Shown piece by piece: positions 22,846 to 34,559 of a DNA stretch of 64,000 bases. The stretch comes from Eulemur rufifrons (Eukaryota > Chordata > Mammalia > Primates > Lemuridae). A program made the translations under genes and the position numbers. The DNA lies in assembly GCF_041146395.1 (NCBI RefSeq), contig NC_091012.1, forward strand, positions 16,544,193 through 16,608,192. Reading direction: 5' to 3'. Within the stretch, counting starts at the first letter, position 1; each line of letters opens with the position of its first letter. The notes beneath the pieces were generated by a model. It searched no databases. It had not been told where the DNA came from and was given only the letters and a program-made list of their open reading frames with translations.

Positions 22846-24226
22846 TTTTTTTTATTTCAGCATCTTATGGGGGTACACAAGTTTAGGTTATGTATATTGC
22901 CCATGCCCCCCCCCACCCCTGAGTCAGACCTTCAAGTGTGTCCATTCCCCGGACAGTGCGCATCGCACTCATTATGTAGGTATACACCCATCCCCTCCCC
23001 TCACCCCATATCTGCCTGACACCCAATTGGTGTTATTCCCAAATGTGCACTTAGGTGATTATCAGGGAAAACAATTTGCTGGTGAGTACATGTGGTGCTT
23101 ATTTTTCCATTCTTGGGATACTTCACTTAGTAGAATGGGTTCCAACTCTATCCAGGAGAACATAAGAGATTTTATATCACCGTTATTTCTTATAGCTGAG
23201 TAATACTCCGTGGTATACATGTACCACGTTTTACTAATCCACTCATGTAGTGATGGGCATTTGGGTTGTGTCCACATCTATGTGATTGTGAATTGTGCTG
23301 CTATAAACTTTCGGGTGCAGTTGTCTTTTTTATAGAATGTCTTTTGTTCTTTTGAGTACATTCCCAATAATGCAATTGCTGGATCAAATGGTAGGTCTAC
23401 TTGAATCTGTTTAAGGTATCTCCATATTGCTTTCCACAGGGATTGCACTAGTTTTCAGTCCCACCAGCAGTGTATGAGTGTTTCTGTCTTTCCGCATTCA
23501 CGCCAACATTTATTGTTTTGGGACTTTTTGATAAAGGCCATTCTCACTGGAGTTAAGTGATATCTCATTGTGGTTTTGATTTGCATTTCCCTGATGATTA
23601 GAGATGTTGAGCATTTTTTCATATGTTTGTTGGCCATTCTTCAATCTTCTTTTGAAAAATTTCTATTCATGTCCTTTGCCCACTTTTTGATAGGGTTGTT
23701 TGATTTTTTCTTGCTTATTTTCCTGAGTTCTGAATAGATTCTAGTTACCAATCCTTTGTCGGATGTGTAGCATGCGAATATTTTTTCCCATTCTGTAGAT
23801 TGTCTGTTTGCTCTCGTGACTGTCTCTTTGGTTGTGCAGAAGCTTTTTAATTTAATCAGGTCCCATTTATTTATTTTTGTTGTTGCTGTGATTGCCTTTG
23901 GGGTCTTCCTCATAAATTCTTTGCCTAGGCCAATGTATAGAAGAGTCTTTCCCACATTTTCTTCTAGAATTTCAATAGTTTCACTCCTAAGGTTTAAGTC
24001 TGTTATCCACCGTGATTTGATTTTTGTGAGAGGTGAAAGCTACGGGTCCTGTTTCAGTCTTCTACATATGTCTATCCAATTTTCCCAGCACCATTTATTG
24101 AATAAGGATTATTTTCTGCAAGTATGTTTTTGTCTGCTTTGTCAAAGTTTAGATGGCTACATGAGGATGGTTTTATATCTGGATTTTCTGTCCTGTTCCA
24201 CTGGTCTGTGTCCCTGCACTTGTACC
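22846..24226 (-). mobile_element. Lemur-type LINE-1, 1.4 kb antisense 3' part
   Basis: Reverse strand reads ORF2 from about the end of the RT domain to the C-terminus: [28 protein letters not shown], then [30 protein letters not shown] Cys-region residues ([17 protein letters not shown]), [15 protein letters not shown] and stop, then 3'UTR and poly-T at 22846. The frame is broken into three pieces by shifts. 5' truncated near tgcacttgtacc. It shows the normal order of ORF2 residues around NNPIKKW, useful for dating the deletion in the composite copy at 18838. Confidence 0.93.
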
Positions 24227-24444
24227 TGAACTTTTATGTTAAACTTTTAAAATTATTTATAAATGTAACTCAAAATAGATTCTTGCTGGATTTGACTATA
24301 GGTATTATATCAAAGGTAGCATTTTATAACCCATTCTTCAAACATTGCCTGTGGAAGTTAAGAGCCTTCAGTGGGTTTCCTATAGAGCCACACATAGATA
24401 CCACACAGGCAGTTTATAAAGTATAAGAAATGTCTTAATGCTTC
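24227..24444. other. No feature recognised
   Basis: Short stretch between two antisense L1 elements. Confidence 0.4.
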
Positions 24445-25231
24445 ATCACTTGACATTTTCTTTACTTTTTTATTGATACATAATAATTGTACATATTCAT
24501 GAAGTACATGTTATATTTTGATACAAGCATATAACATATAATGATCAAATCAGGGTAATTGGGACATGATTCACCTGAAACATTTATCATTGCCTTCTGT
24601 TGCGAACATTTGAAGACTTGTAGCTATTTTGAAATATAATAAATTATTGTTAACTATAGTTGCCCTATTGCACTATTGAACACTAGAACTTTTTCCTTAT
24701 ATTTAACAGTATTACCCATTAACCAACACCTCTTCATTACTCCTTCCCACCACCCTTACCAAGACCATTCTATTCACTACACCATTCTATTCACTACCTC
24801 CATGAGATCAATTATTTTTAGGTCCCATATAGGAGTGTAAAAATGAAATATTTGTCTTTTTGTGCCTGGCTTATTTCACTTAAAATAATGTCCTCCAGAT
24901 ACATCCATGTTTCTGCAAATGACAAAATTTCCTTCTTTTCATGGCTAAATAACACTCCATTGTGTACATACACATCTTTCATATCCATTCATCCCTTGAG
25001 AAACACTTAAGCTGATTCCACATTTTAGCCATTGTGAATAATGCTGCAATAAACACCGAAGTGCAAGTATCTCTGGTTACATTTTATGTCTTTGCCTCAC
25101 CCAAGCGAGGTTTAGAGGCATGCCCTTCTGCTCTACAATACTCACCATGTTTATGCCCATTAGTTGTGAGTTTACTTCCCCTAACCCCCTACTCCCTGGA
25201 GAATATTGCTACCATTATCGCTTGACATTTT
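24445..25231 (-). mobile_element. Older LINE-1 3' end, antisense, with TSD
   Basis: Antisense older-primate/eutherian L1 3'UTR and ORF2 tail (tttttattgatacataataattgtac, gttaactatagttgccctattgc, ttatttcacttaaaataatg). The flanks atcacttgacatttt (24445-24459) and atcgcttgacatttt (25217-25231) match at 14 of 15 bases and form the TSD. Within it, 'accattctattcactac' is tandemly duplicated at about 24764-24797. The segment 25090-25216 is not clearly L1 and may be an inverted 5' part or transduced sequence. Confidence 0.75.
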
Positions 25232-25287
25232 AACCAAAGAAAAAACCACACTTTTATACGTTTAACTTACTGTGACATTTTCTTCTG

Positions 25288-25313
25288 TTTTTTTTTTTTT
25301 TTTTTTTTTTTTT
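25288..25313. repeat. T26 homopolymer
   Basis: An uninterrupted T run followed by cccttcagg. It precedes a minimal L1 tail in opposite orientation (25355-25440). Confidence 0.95.
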
Positions 25314-25354
25314 CCCTTCAGGTATCTCCAGGGCAGCTTATTAGAAAGGGTAAT

Positions 25355-25440
25355 CTGAACTTTTGTACCCCAATAATAAGCTGAAATTAAAATAAATAAA
25401 TAAATAAATAATAAAAGTAAATTAAAAAATTAAAAACAAA
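25355..25440 (+). mobile_element. Minimal lemur-type LINE-1 3' tail, sense
   Basis: Only the final 40 or so bases of the lineage 3' end (aatctgaacttttgtaccc ... ataagctgaaatt) followed by an (AAAT)n-rich tail. An extreme 5' truncation. Confidence 0.75.
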
Positions 25441-26965
25441 ATGAAGGACAGCTCATGCTTAATGGTGTTTCCAGAAAACAACGCAGTCAACCAGCCTAAC
25501 CATAGAACAGTAAAATAGTGAGTACAACTAGGTTGCCAAGGGCAGATGACAGACCCCTTATACTAAAAGCATCCCAGCCATCCTCAGTCATTTCAGCCAT
25601 TTGGCTGTCCTTTTTCAGGGATCAGTTTGAGAAATTGATATCAATTATTTATTAATTTCAAGGGCCTACATATGAATTTTCAATTTCTGTTTTAATCTTA
25701 CACTGTGTAGAGGAAGGGAAAGCCAGTTACCAAATAAGCAATTCCAGAAAATGTGTAGCTCTTTATGTGATGCATTTACCTTAAGATAATGTTGAGCATA
25801 ATGAAAAGGAGAGGTGGTTTTTATTGGAAGTTTCTGAAGAAAAAAATATTTCTTTATGAGTTATCGGCCTGAAGTAATGCATACTACTTTGGAAACTATT
25901 CTTGGAAGAAGGAACAGCTTGTCTTACATTGGCAGCCAAATGTATCTGCATTGATATATACCTAATCAAGCATGAGCACCTTTGAGGTACACAATCACAG
26001 ATATACTTTGAAAATACCCTAAGATGAACCATTCAATTTTATTGAAAAGGCATTAACAACAAAAATAAGCCCCATTGGGTTGTCCTTTGAACATTATTAA
26101 CACATTGGATTACAAGTGTTGATTTTCAGAACACAGTTTGGAAAATGCTACTTTAGAATATCAATGTCCTTATCCGCATTTTTACAGTTAAAAATATAAC
26201 TAGCTTATAAAATTAATTTTGTTTCTAATGTACTAGTTTTTTGCTAATTAAATTATCTGTAACTGCTACATTTAATTAAAAATTGCAAGTTTACACTCAT
26301 AATAATGTCACTGTCCTCTTTCGCTTATAACAATAGTCATGATCAAATTGTGTTTCAGACAAACCGGACCCTGACTCTGCCCAAAATCGTGGGTTTTGGT
26401 ACCTTAATAAGTAATCACTAAATGCTTTTGTTCAGACAAGGCCCTAAATCTATGAGTAAAAAACCACTCTACTTTGGCTAGAGTCCCAGTGTTTTTTGAA
26501 TTCAGATGATTCTGATGTTTCCATATGTAATACAAATGTAGTTCCAAAGATTAACCTTGCTCACACAAGTACATTTTATGCTTTTTTCCTCCCTAACTTA
26601 GTCTAATTTTTAGAAGTCTCCCTTTGGAAGTACAGTAAGTTTTAATTTGCTGTCATTAAGTTTTAGAAATGATCATATGACATATTCACTGTTGGTGAAA
26701 GAAAGGTTTCTTGAGAAAATTAATAGGGAACATTGGCTTTTAGGAAAGATTTTGAAAAACGTGTGAGGGGGTAGTATTGCTTGTTCTCAGTGGGAGAGGT
26801 GAGCCATTAGAATCACTTATGCAACATTTTTCAATATACATATATGCAAATATGCATCTTCCCACCACCACCTTCCCTCCATGTCTAGGCACTCACAAGC
26901 CCTTTAAGAAAATGGGGAAGAATGTGAGGCAGAATTACATGAACAAAAGCATCCCAGGTGATTCT
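25441..26965. other. No feature recognised
   Basis: AT-rich unique-looking sequence. A 114-codon open frame at 26777-27121 overlaps the MER5 fragment that follows and is not considered coding. Confidence 0.4.
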
Positions 26966-26969
26966 GATC

Positions 26970-27130
26970 TCAACCCTAAAGCAATCATTCCCAAGCTTTG
27001 CTGTACATTGGCATCACCTGGGAACTTTAAAATAATTCTGATGCCCAAGTCACATCCAATGCCCACTAAGTCAGAATGCCTCAAGTTGAAAGTCAGGCTG
27101 TTTTTAAAGTTCTTCAGATAATTTCTGTGT
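26970..27130 (+). mobile_element. MER5-type hAT non-autonomous DNA transposon fragment
   Basis: Order matches MER5A/B: attcccaagctttgctgtacattggcatcacctgggaactttaaaataattctgatgcccaagtc ... gcccactaagtcagaatg ... ctgtttttaaagttcttcagataatt. Terminal inverted repeats are decayed. Confidence 0.7.
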
Positions 27131-27169
27131 GCAGTAAAGGAGGGACAATGCTGCTTACTTTGCATGTAG

Positions 27170-27305
27170 GAGGATGAACTGTTCCTATCGGTGGGACTTT
27201 GGGCAGGTCAGTTTTAAGCCTTGGTTTCCTTACCTGTAAAATGAGTTGAGTTAAATGTCCTGTGAGGTTGGGTGGTCCTTTCCATCTTATAACTTCAAAT
27301 TCTGT
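27170..27305 (+). repeat. MIR-type SINE, sense
   Basis: gactttgggcaggtcagttttaagccttggtttccttacctgtaaaatgag is the MIR core, followed by a tail (ggtcctttccatcttataac). Confidence 0.75.
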
Positions 27306-28530
27306 GTTTTGAAATCAATTTGGAGACAAAACTGCTGGAAGCATTATATTAACAAAAGTGTCCATCTTATATGCTAATAATGTTACAGGCTTTTTAAAAA
27401 GTGCTAATAGTATATAGACCTACTTTTAAACATCTGATTTGCCTTCCCTCAATTATTCTGAGCCTCATTTTAGACCTTGGAGACAAATGGAAACATATAA
27501 CTTACCAAGGAGAACCCTTTGTTTTCTAACACACAACATCTGTGGATAACAGAAATACAGTAACAGAGTGACTTGTCTCTGTTCATGAATATTTCATTTA
27601 AAATATTTGGGAAATAGCTACCCTTAATATTATCCTGTGCAGTATTATGCTACACTGTTAACACTGCTTGTTTCGGGATAGTTATATCTGTCATTGATTT
27701 TGCACTTACATTTTTGCACTTATATTTACTAACAAATTTTTCAATAATTATTGCAAAAGTGACATTAAATGATTTTATTTGGTAAAGCTCTTTCATTATT
27801 TAATTTTAGAGCTAAAATGGAAAACAGGAAGGTAAGTGATAGTGAACTAAATCAACTGAAATTCAAGGCCTAACAAATTAAAGTAAACAAAATTGCTATG
27901 TGACTTAATTTAAGCATGTGTACAAATAGATATAACTTTCACAGGATGAAAGATTCTATGGGTAGAAGAGCAAATGACAGGGAAAATAAGTAATAATTAA
28001 TATATTACAATAATCAACAGAAACCTGTCTTCTAACAGCATATTGCCTAGCATGTTGGCTCTCCTATTTTTGCTAAAAGCCAAAGAATTAAAACAAAGGG
28101 GAAAGTGCCCACACAGTACTGTTCTAAAGTAGAGAATTGTAGAGCCCCTGGGAACATTCCCCCTACCACCTTTTAAAAATTGTCTTCAGACATAACAAAT
28201 GATAAAATCTGTTGTTAAAAATATTGTTTTTCCTCCACAGTGTGACTTTAGTAATATATTACCACATAAATAACAGGTGAACTTTTTTAACCTGTCTTGT
28301 TTTTCCGGCTAATTACTTTGCATGATATCAAGTTTAGTAGTAGGTCATAACTATAGACATAGGCTATAGTGTGCTTACTAGAGTACTGAAGCAAACCATT
28401 TGCAGCTTTTTTGGTCCTTAAGATTCTTTTGGCACTTAAATTATTGAGGATCACAAAGAGTATTTTTTCATGTAAATTATATTGGTATTTACTGTATTAG
28501 AAATTAAAATTGAGAATTAAAAAAATATGC
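27306..28530. other. No feature recognised, one possible old repeat near 28430-28520
   Basis: AT-rich sequence. At 28430-28520 the text gaggatcacaaagag... tattagaaattaaaattgag recalls an old interspersed repeat I cannot name. Confidence 0.35.
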
Positions 28531-28537
28531 TTAGTTT

Positions 28538-28714
28538 AGTTTTCTCAACCTTGGGATCCTTGATATTTTGAGCTAGATAATTCTTTGTTGTGGAATGTGT
28601 CCTGTGCATTGTAGAATGTTTAGAGGCACCACTAGGGGCCAGCAGCAACTTCCTCCAGGTTGTGACAACAAAAAATATCCCCTGGGGGACAAAATCACCC
28701 ATGACTGACAACCA
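28538..28714 (-). mobile_element. MER20 (hAT-Charlie) non-autonomous transposon, antisense
   Basis: Reads tctcaaccttgggatccttgatattttgagc, ataattctttgttgtggaatgtgtcctgtgcattgtagaatg, ggttgtgacaacaaaaaatatcccctgggggacaaaatcaccc, which is MER20 in reverse. Nearly full length. Confidence 0.88.
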
Positions 28715-28865
28715 CATTGTTAACATAAATAATATTTTTCACAAAAATAACTTTTCTTCTGCAACAAAAAAATCGGTTAAAAGTGTGTTTTATTTAAATT
28801 TTTGCAAATCTCTAGTGTCTGGCTTACTAGAAGACAGCTGGATTCTCATTCCTATCTTTGCAATT

Positions 28866-29095
28866 TTTTTTTTTTACTTTTTGTTTGTTTTTCAGCTCAT
28901 TAATGGGGTACAAAAGATCAGGCTATATACATTGCCCATGCCTCCCCATCCCCCCGAGTCTGAGCTTTAGCTGTGTCCATTCCCTAGACAGTGCACATCA
29001 CTCTCATCATGTAGGTGTGCACTCCTCCCCTCCCCCCACCCCATCCCCCCCAGTCAGAACTTCAATCCTGTCCATTCCCCAGGCAGTGCGCATTG
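28866..29095 (-). mobile_element. Lemur-type LINE-1 3' end with duplicated 3'UTR unit, antisense
   Basis: T-rich start, cagctcattaatggggtac, then two successive copies of the cagtcagaacttcaatcctgtcc-type unit (28963-29043 and 29044-29095, the second truncated). Same duplicated-unit type as 17012-18049 and 59358-59745. Confidence 0.85.
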
Positions 29096-31744
29096 CAAGA
29101 GACAATAAGATGATGACCTAGCCTCATGCAAATATATAGTTGGCAAAAAGGTGTATTTTTAAAGCTTTCAGATAATTGTGGGGTTTTTTTCTTAATAGTA
29201 TAACAGAACTCTACATGTCTTAGTTCCTTAGTTACAATGGAGTTTTACATATCAATGCATTTGTGACATTAATGCTCATTAATCTATATTGCATAATAAA
29301 TGAATATTTTCCTCTCAGTTGGAGGAAAGATTTGCTTTTGTTATTATCGGCACCAATCTTATAAAAACATTAAGTATTGAAAAGCAGTCAGGTTCACAGT
29401 AGAAGGTATAAGTTTTCCTTCTACTGTAATCTTAGTACTATTTTTTGCTTAAAAGTTTGAGTTTTATTATTGGCAACAAATGCTTATTATTTTCCTCGAA
29501 GTGTAAGTCTCACCTTATTCATTTCTGAGAATAAAAGTCAGTTGTACTTTCAAACAAAATGGTGTTCTCTGAAAAAAGTGGCTTGTTGAGCTCAGAATTT
29601 AATCACAAGCACTTTTGCTTAACACAGCCATGCTGCAGCATGCAGGAGTGCTTTAAGTGCACATTTCACTTATTCCAAATATTAAAAAGGTCAAGATTTA
29701 ATAACACCATTAACTTTTACTAATTCATAAAGGACATTTTTAAAAAAAAACAGGCTTTTTTTTTCTGCAAGGCAGAGTGAAGAATAGAATGACTAGTGTA
29801 ACTTGGTACCACTGCCTTGATTCATGCTGAGAAACCAACAGCTTTACCCATGTATACTTTTATACAGTGATTGCAAATGTCAGTGAATAAGCAGGCAATG
29901 TCTTGTCATTCTTATAAGAACAGTTTTGACCCTATGGGCCTCCTGGAAAAGGGTTTAGGGGATCTCCAGAGGTTGGCACACCAAAATCGGAGAATCACTG
30001 GTTTAAGTGAGTGCTTTAAAATAATGCTCATATGTTAGTTTTATGAACTTTTAAAGTTCATCAAAGATGGTTCTCTTAAAATAAAAGAAGCATTTGAGTT
30101 TTTAACTCAGACTACTTAAAAGAAGCAAGAAACCACGATAAGAAGATAATAGAACTAAAGTGAGGAAAAACCTGGGATATCTGAATCTCATATTCAGATT
30201 CAATAAAGTTCTGAAGACTTTATTGCCCAACACCACTGCTTTGTAAAATGCTCTTGGTGTTCCAGTGCAAGGTTAGAGATGTGAAAATATATTTGGTTTA
30301 TTACCATTACCTGTCAGGGAGGGTCAATACTTAAGGGCAACTCTGGCAGGTCACTGTAGAAGACTCCAGAGAACAGGACTTGATGTGCTGAGTAAAAAGA
30401 GGTCAGGAACGCTCTGGAGGCCAGAAGCCAGGAGGAGAATTTGCAAAGCTGTTTGCTTTGTTGAAGGTTAGACATCTCCCTCCACTCCCCCTCACTCCCA
30501 GCAGATATTTTACTAAGATAGTAACAATTCCTGGATTAACTTGTAAGTGACCATTCTTATTTTATAGAGATGCAAATAGATATTTTTCATGAGAAGTCAC
30601 AGCAACTCACAGTATTACTTTTTTGAGGCTATATGTTTCTCTCCTAGAGTTGTGTGTTTATACCATACTAAAATCAAAACCATCATTCTTTAAGTCTTCT
30701 TCCCCAACTCATGCGGTACATAATCATCTTATAAAAGGAGTGCTGTAAAAAGGATATGCTAGAGTAAGAACTGACTTGTAGGTTCCTTTAATTATGGAGC
30801 CAACTGAGTAAATGTACCATCCAAATTCAAGAAAATGTATCTTTTTAAAAGATAATTTTCAATAGCATCAAACAATATAAATATTTATCGCTAGTCCTGA
30901 CATGGATTACATCTATAAAAAGAATTAGAAAATAATTTATCTATTAAAATGAAGAAAACTAAAAATTCACTTCGTCAGGCACATAGTGGCCACTTTTGTG
31001 TGCTCAGTAGACACATGTGCCTAGTGACAATTGTATTGGACAGTGCCGGCTTAGAGCCTGGTGTTTACAAGAAACTAAAAATGTTTTTTTGAAAGTTTAT
31101 TGCAGATAAGCATGACATATGATTAATATAAGACTTTGAGCCTAAAAATAGCTTAAATTTCCATAGGTTCTTTCAGGAAGAAGTAGAAAGGAACATAAAA
31201 ATTTTCTGAGCGTGCTCAGTGCCAATTTCTTGGGCATGTCTAATGCCAGTTTCCAATGAATGGTGATGAGCATTGAATCATTATAGTATTTAAGTTCTCG
31301 GTGTTTATATTTAAAAGCCTAAAAGACATGTCACCCAACCAAAATCATTCTAAGGGATACAAGGGCAGAAATGTGAAAACTGATGTCTTAAGAGTACTTA
31401 AATTTTTTTCTTCAATAGATACTTATATTGCATCTTTTCTTCTTTCTGTGAGGAAATGTTCTGGAGGAATACTTCAAGGATGATCCTGAACACAAACTTA
31501 TTTACACATATGTTCATATTTTTTCAGTGACACAAAGCTAACAGCTCCAGGTGCATCGATAGCTTTTGTAAGATATTTATTATTTATAAAGCATCTTTAG
31601 AAATAAAAGTAGATTCCTGAAATTAACATCTGAATTTTAAGAAAAAAATCTATCAAAGGAAAGTAAATACATGCATATGAGTTTAACAATCATTATGGTG
31701 TAAGATGTTGCCATTGTTTTTCTCATCACAAAACAATTGCTATT
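29096..31744. other. Mostly unassigned intergenic sequence
   Basis: No gene seen. At 30950-31060 the text cacttttgtgtgctcagtagacacatgtgcctagtgac...attggacagtgc resembles an old MER-type DNA transposon in reverse; the rest is AT-rich and unremarkable. A splice-like micro segment at 31528-31566 (tttttcag ... gtaaga) is probably chance. Confidence 0.35.
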
Positions 31745-31757
31745 AAGTACAGCAAGA
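31745..31757. repeat. Left TSD (aagtacagcaaga) of L1 at 31758
   Basis: Thirteen bases identical to 32136-32148. Confidence 0.92.
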
Positions 31758-32135
31758 TAAATACCACGGAGTATTACTCAGCTATAAGAAATAATGGTGA
31801 TATAGAATCCCTTTTGTTCTCCTGGAGAGAGTTGGAACCTATTCTATGTAGTGAAGTATCCCAAGAATGGAAAAATAAGCACCACATGTACTCACCAGCA
31901 AATTGGTTTCCCTGATCATCACCTAAGTGCACATTTGGAAATAACACCAATTGGGTATCGGACAGAGGTGGGGGGTGGGGAGAGGGGATGGGTGTATACC
32001 TACATGATGAGTACGATGTTCACTGTCTGGGGAATGGACACACTTGAAGCTCTGACTCAGGGGGATGGGGGGGCAAGGGCAATATATATAACCTGAAGTT
32101 TTGTACCCCATAATAAGCTGAAATAAAAAAATAAA
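31758..32135 (+). mobile_element. Lemur-type LINE-1 3' end, sense, with perfect TSD
   Basis: Starts within the ORF2 C-terminus (ggagtattactcagctataag), runs through the stop after SPANWFP, the G-rich 3'UTR and acctgaagttttgtacccc, and ends in aaataaaaaaataaaa. Perfect 13-bp TSDs suggest a comparatively young insertion. Confidence 0.95.
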
Positions 32136-32148
32136 AAGTACAGCAAGA
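32136..32148. repeat. Right TSD (aagtacagcaaga) of L1 at 31758
   Basis: Identical to 31745-31757. Confidence 0.92.
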
Positions 32149-32200
32149 GAGATTTCTGGATTCTCCCCCAACAACCCATTGCCCAAATGCACCTGCAGTG

Positions 32201-32230
<30 letters not shown>
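32201..32230. repeat. (CA)n microsatellite
   Basis: About 15 CA units with one CG interruption (cacacgcacaca). Confidence 0.95.
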
Positions 32231-32231
<1 letters not shown>

Positions 32232-33229
32232 CATGCTGCGGGGATGGGGAGCAGTAATAAAACCATCTGCTCCATAGGCAGAGACTGAGTACAGTGTAGG
32301 TCTAAGCTGAGTCACAGACTATATTCCCCAGGCTATTCCGATGGGTGCTGTGACTGAGAACTCCTTCCTTAAAGTCTTTGTTCCTTGGATCATGGGTGTT
32401 AATCTTTTCCTGATGACTTCTTGTGCCTGCTCAGGAAGTTGCCCAGGAATATGGTACAAGTAGAACTTGGACAAAGACTTTGCTAGTTAGCTTGCTAAAC
32501 TATAGCTGTGTCCTGACAGTTGCATCATTTATGCAGAATTCCTGTGTTAAGTCTTCATCATTTGGAATGACAAATCCTATTCAAGTACTTGGGATTGTTT
32601 TTCTCCTCCCCACAGCAAACCTGTAAAGAGAAGTCAAACTGCATGACCCAGAGGGACAGAATACTTAGGTCAGTACCTAATCCTGTAGCATCCAGCAAGG
32701 GTTTAGGAGAGGAGGCTTCTGCTGTGCACTTGAATAGAAACCCCTCAGTGGGCACTGGATCAGACACAGGCCTTTCCGTGAAGCTGCAAGCCATTTGGGG
32801 ACACTTAGCACCTGCTGGAGAGAAGCATGGGTGGTGCTTCCACGTGCGGAAAGATAAGCGATGCAGGAGGGAGAGCTGGGTTGGGAGACGGGGAAGTTCA
32901 TTGCAAACAGGGGAAGCTTGATGTGCCTATGAGATAGCAGAGGGGCCCTGTGTAGTCATCATTTAGATATATGACACTGGAGCAGGAATCTGAGCTAGCG
33001 GTAAGGAATGAAGAGTAAGAGTAGCTGTTCACATGTAGAGAAAGTCTATAGAATAAAAGTAGACAGAGTATAGATTTCTAAGGACTATCATAATTTAAGG
33101 GACAAGTCCCCAGAGGGGCAGCTAGAGTGGGAGGAGGAAAACTAGGAAAGAGTGATAAAAGGAGACAAGATAAGAGAGGCTATGGTCATAATGCTAATGC
33201 TGCCAAGAAGTTGCTAAGTGATGGGGTAG
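32231..33229. other. No feature recognised
   Basis: GC somewhat higher than average. A 110-codon open frame on the plus strand at 32589-32921 and overlapping frames on the minus strand have no recognisable motif. Confidence 0.35.
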
Positions 33230-33619
33230 AGGAGAGCACAGGTGGAACAAAGTTCTTGCCTTTATGAGCTTATGATCTAGTGAGGAAGACATTAAGTATT
33301 TTTTCAGGTATACAAATATCCCAGGTGGTGGGAAATATCAAGAAGACAAAGCAGGGAACAAGATACAGTGATTGGAGGTGCTCATTATTTTAGGTAGAAT
33401 CATTAGAAAGAGCCTCTCCCGAGAGGCCACATTTGAACAGTGACCTGACCAAAGCAAGGAAGGTAAGGAGCTCTGGCATTACACTCAGTGGAAAAAGTGC
33501 CAAGAGTCTGAGACAGGAATGTGTTTCATGTGTGTTCAAGGAACAAACATCAAGGTTGCCAGTGGGGTCTGTGTGAGGAATCAGGGAAAGAAGGAGGAGA
33601 GGAGGTCACATGGGCAATG

Positions 33620-33627
33620 CTGTAGCT
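33620..33627. repeat. Left 8-bp TSD of hAT element (ctgtagct)
   Basis: Matches 33825-33832 (ccgtagct) at 7 of 8 bases; the mismatch is a C/T at a CpG. Confidence 0.8.
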
Positions 33628-33824
33628 CAGTGGTCCCCAAACTTTTTGGCACCAGGGACCATTTTCATGGAAGACCATTTTTCCATGGACTGTGGGGGTG
33701 GGGCCATGATGGTATTGGGATGATTCAAATGCATTACATTTATTGTGTACTTTATTTCTCTTATTATTACATTTTAATATATAATGAAATAATTATACAA
33801 TTCACTATAGGTTGGGAACTCCTG
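33628..33824 (+). mobile_element. 197-bp non-autonomous hAT-Charlie-type transposon
   Basis: Begins cagtggtccccaaac and ends ggttgggaactcctg, whose reverse complement is caggagttcccaacc; these are hAT-type terminal inverted repeats. The interior has ccatggactgtgggggtggggcc and an AT-rich block (ttattattacattttaatatataatgaaataattatac). Flanking 8-bp TSDs fit the hAT superfamily. Confidence 0.88.
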
Positions 33825-33832
33825 CCGTAGCT
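33825..33832. repeat. Right 8-bp TSD of hAT element (ccgtagct)
   Basis: See left copy at 33620-33627. Confidence 0.8.
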
Positions 33833-34559
33833 CACAGGGCCTTGTGGCTTTCAGGGCATGGGAAGAAGTTCGGTTTTTATTCCAGTTTGATGGGTAAATT
33901 TTGGTAGATCTTGAGCAGGGGAGTGAAGGGCCTTAATTTAAGAGGTTATGCTGACTGCTCAGGGGAGAGTAGACCATAGTTGGGAGTCAGAATGTAGGCA
34001 GAGAAGAGGGTTAGGAAGAAAGTCTGGTGATAAAACTGAGCAGTGACAAATGGTGGCTCAGAATGAAAAGCGGACAGACTCCTGATGGAGGAATTGCTCA
34101 CAGGTTGGAGCAGGGTAGCTCATGTAGGTATTTGCCCCAGCAACTAGTCAATGGCAATGCCCTTTCCATTATTAGGGCAGACTTGGGAAGTTGTGTGTTT
34201 GGAAAAAGAGCTCTGCTTTAGAAGTGTGAAGACATGAAGGACCTTGGCAAGAGGAGTCTCAGGAGAATTACAGTGACAGGGGGCAGATGGAGTGGGTTAA
34301 GAAGAGACAGGAGATGAGAAGCTGGCACCAGAGCATTTTTCTGTGAGCAAATGAGCGGAAACATCTTAGGAGTTGTGGGGAATGGGATGGGAACAAAAGG
34401 GACACATTCATCTTGGGGAAAATCTCTGGCAGAGAGGGGGAAAGTGTTCAAAGAGAGGTAATTGTTGGAACAGTGATCTGCAGAAGTGGGATGGGATTGA
34501 CTGCATTGATAGGAGAGTTAGCTTCAGTGAAAAAAAAATACATCTCTGGGCTGTTTTCA

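Larger units (their letters stand above)
33230..34345. repeat. Ancient mammalian interspersed repeat, family not assigned, split by a hAT element
   Basis: Phrases such as cttgcctttatgagcttatgatctagtgaggaagac, acatttgaacagtgacctg, tttttattccagtttgatggg and tcttgagcaggggagtgaagg are typical of an old, widely dispersed mammalian repeat. The hAT copy at 33628-33824 interrupts it. Confidence 0.5.

Noticed and set aside
22823..23203. 126-codon plus-strand open frame
   Set aside because: It is the antisense reading of the lemur L1 3'UTR and ORF2 C-terminus. The same phrase (GYVYCPCPP...) appears in other antisense L1 copies in the window.
27800..27840. Possible microexon (aattttag ... gtaagtg)
   Set aside because: Only about 22 bases and a stop in one phase; no partner exon.
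31528..31566. 39-base splice-bounded segment (tttttcag ... gtaaga)
   Set aside because: Too short and isolated; such pairs occur by chance in AT-rich DNA.
31923..32315. 130-codon minus-strand open frame
   Set aside because: Antisense of the L1 3'UTR joined to the CA microsatellite (poly-Val/Cys run); not a gene.
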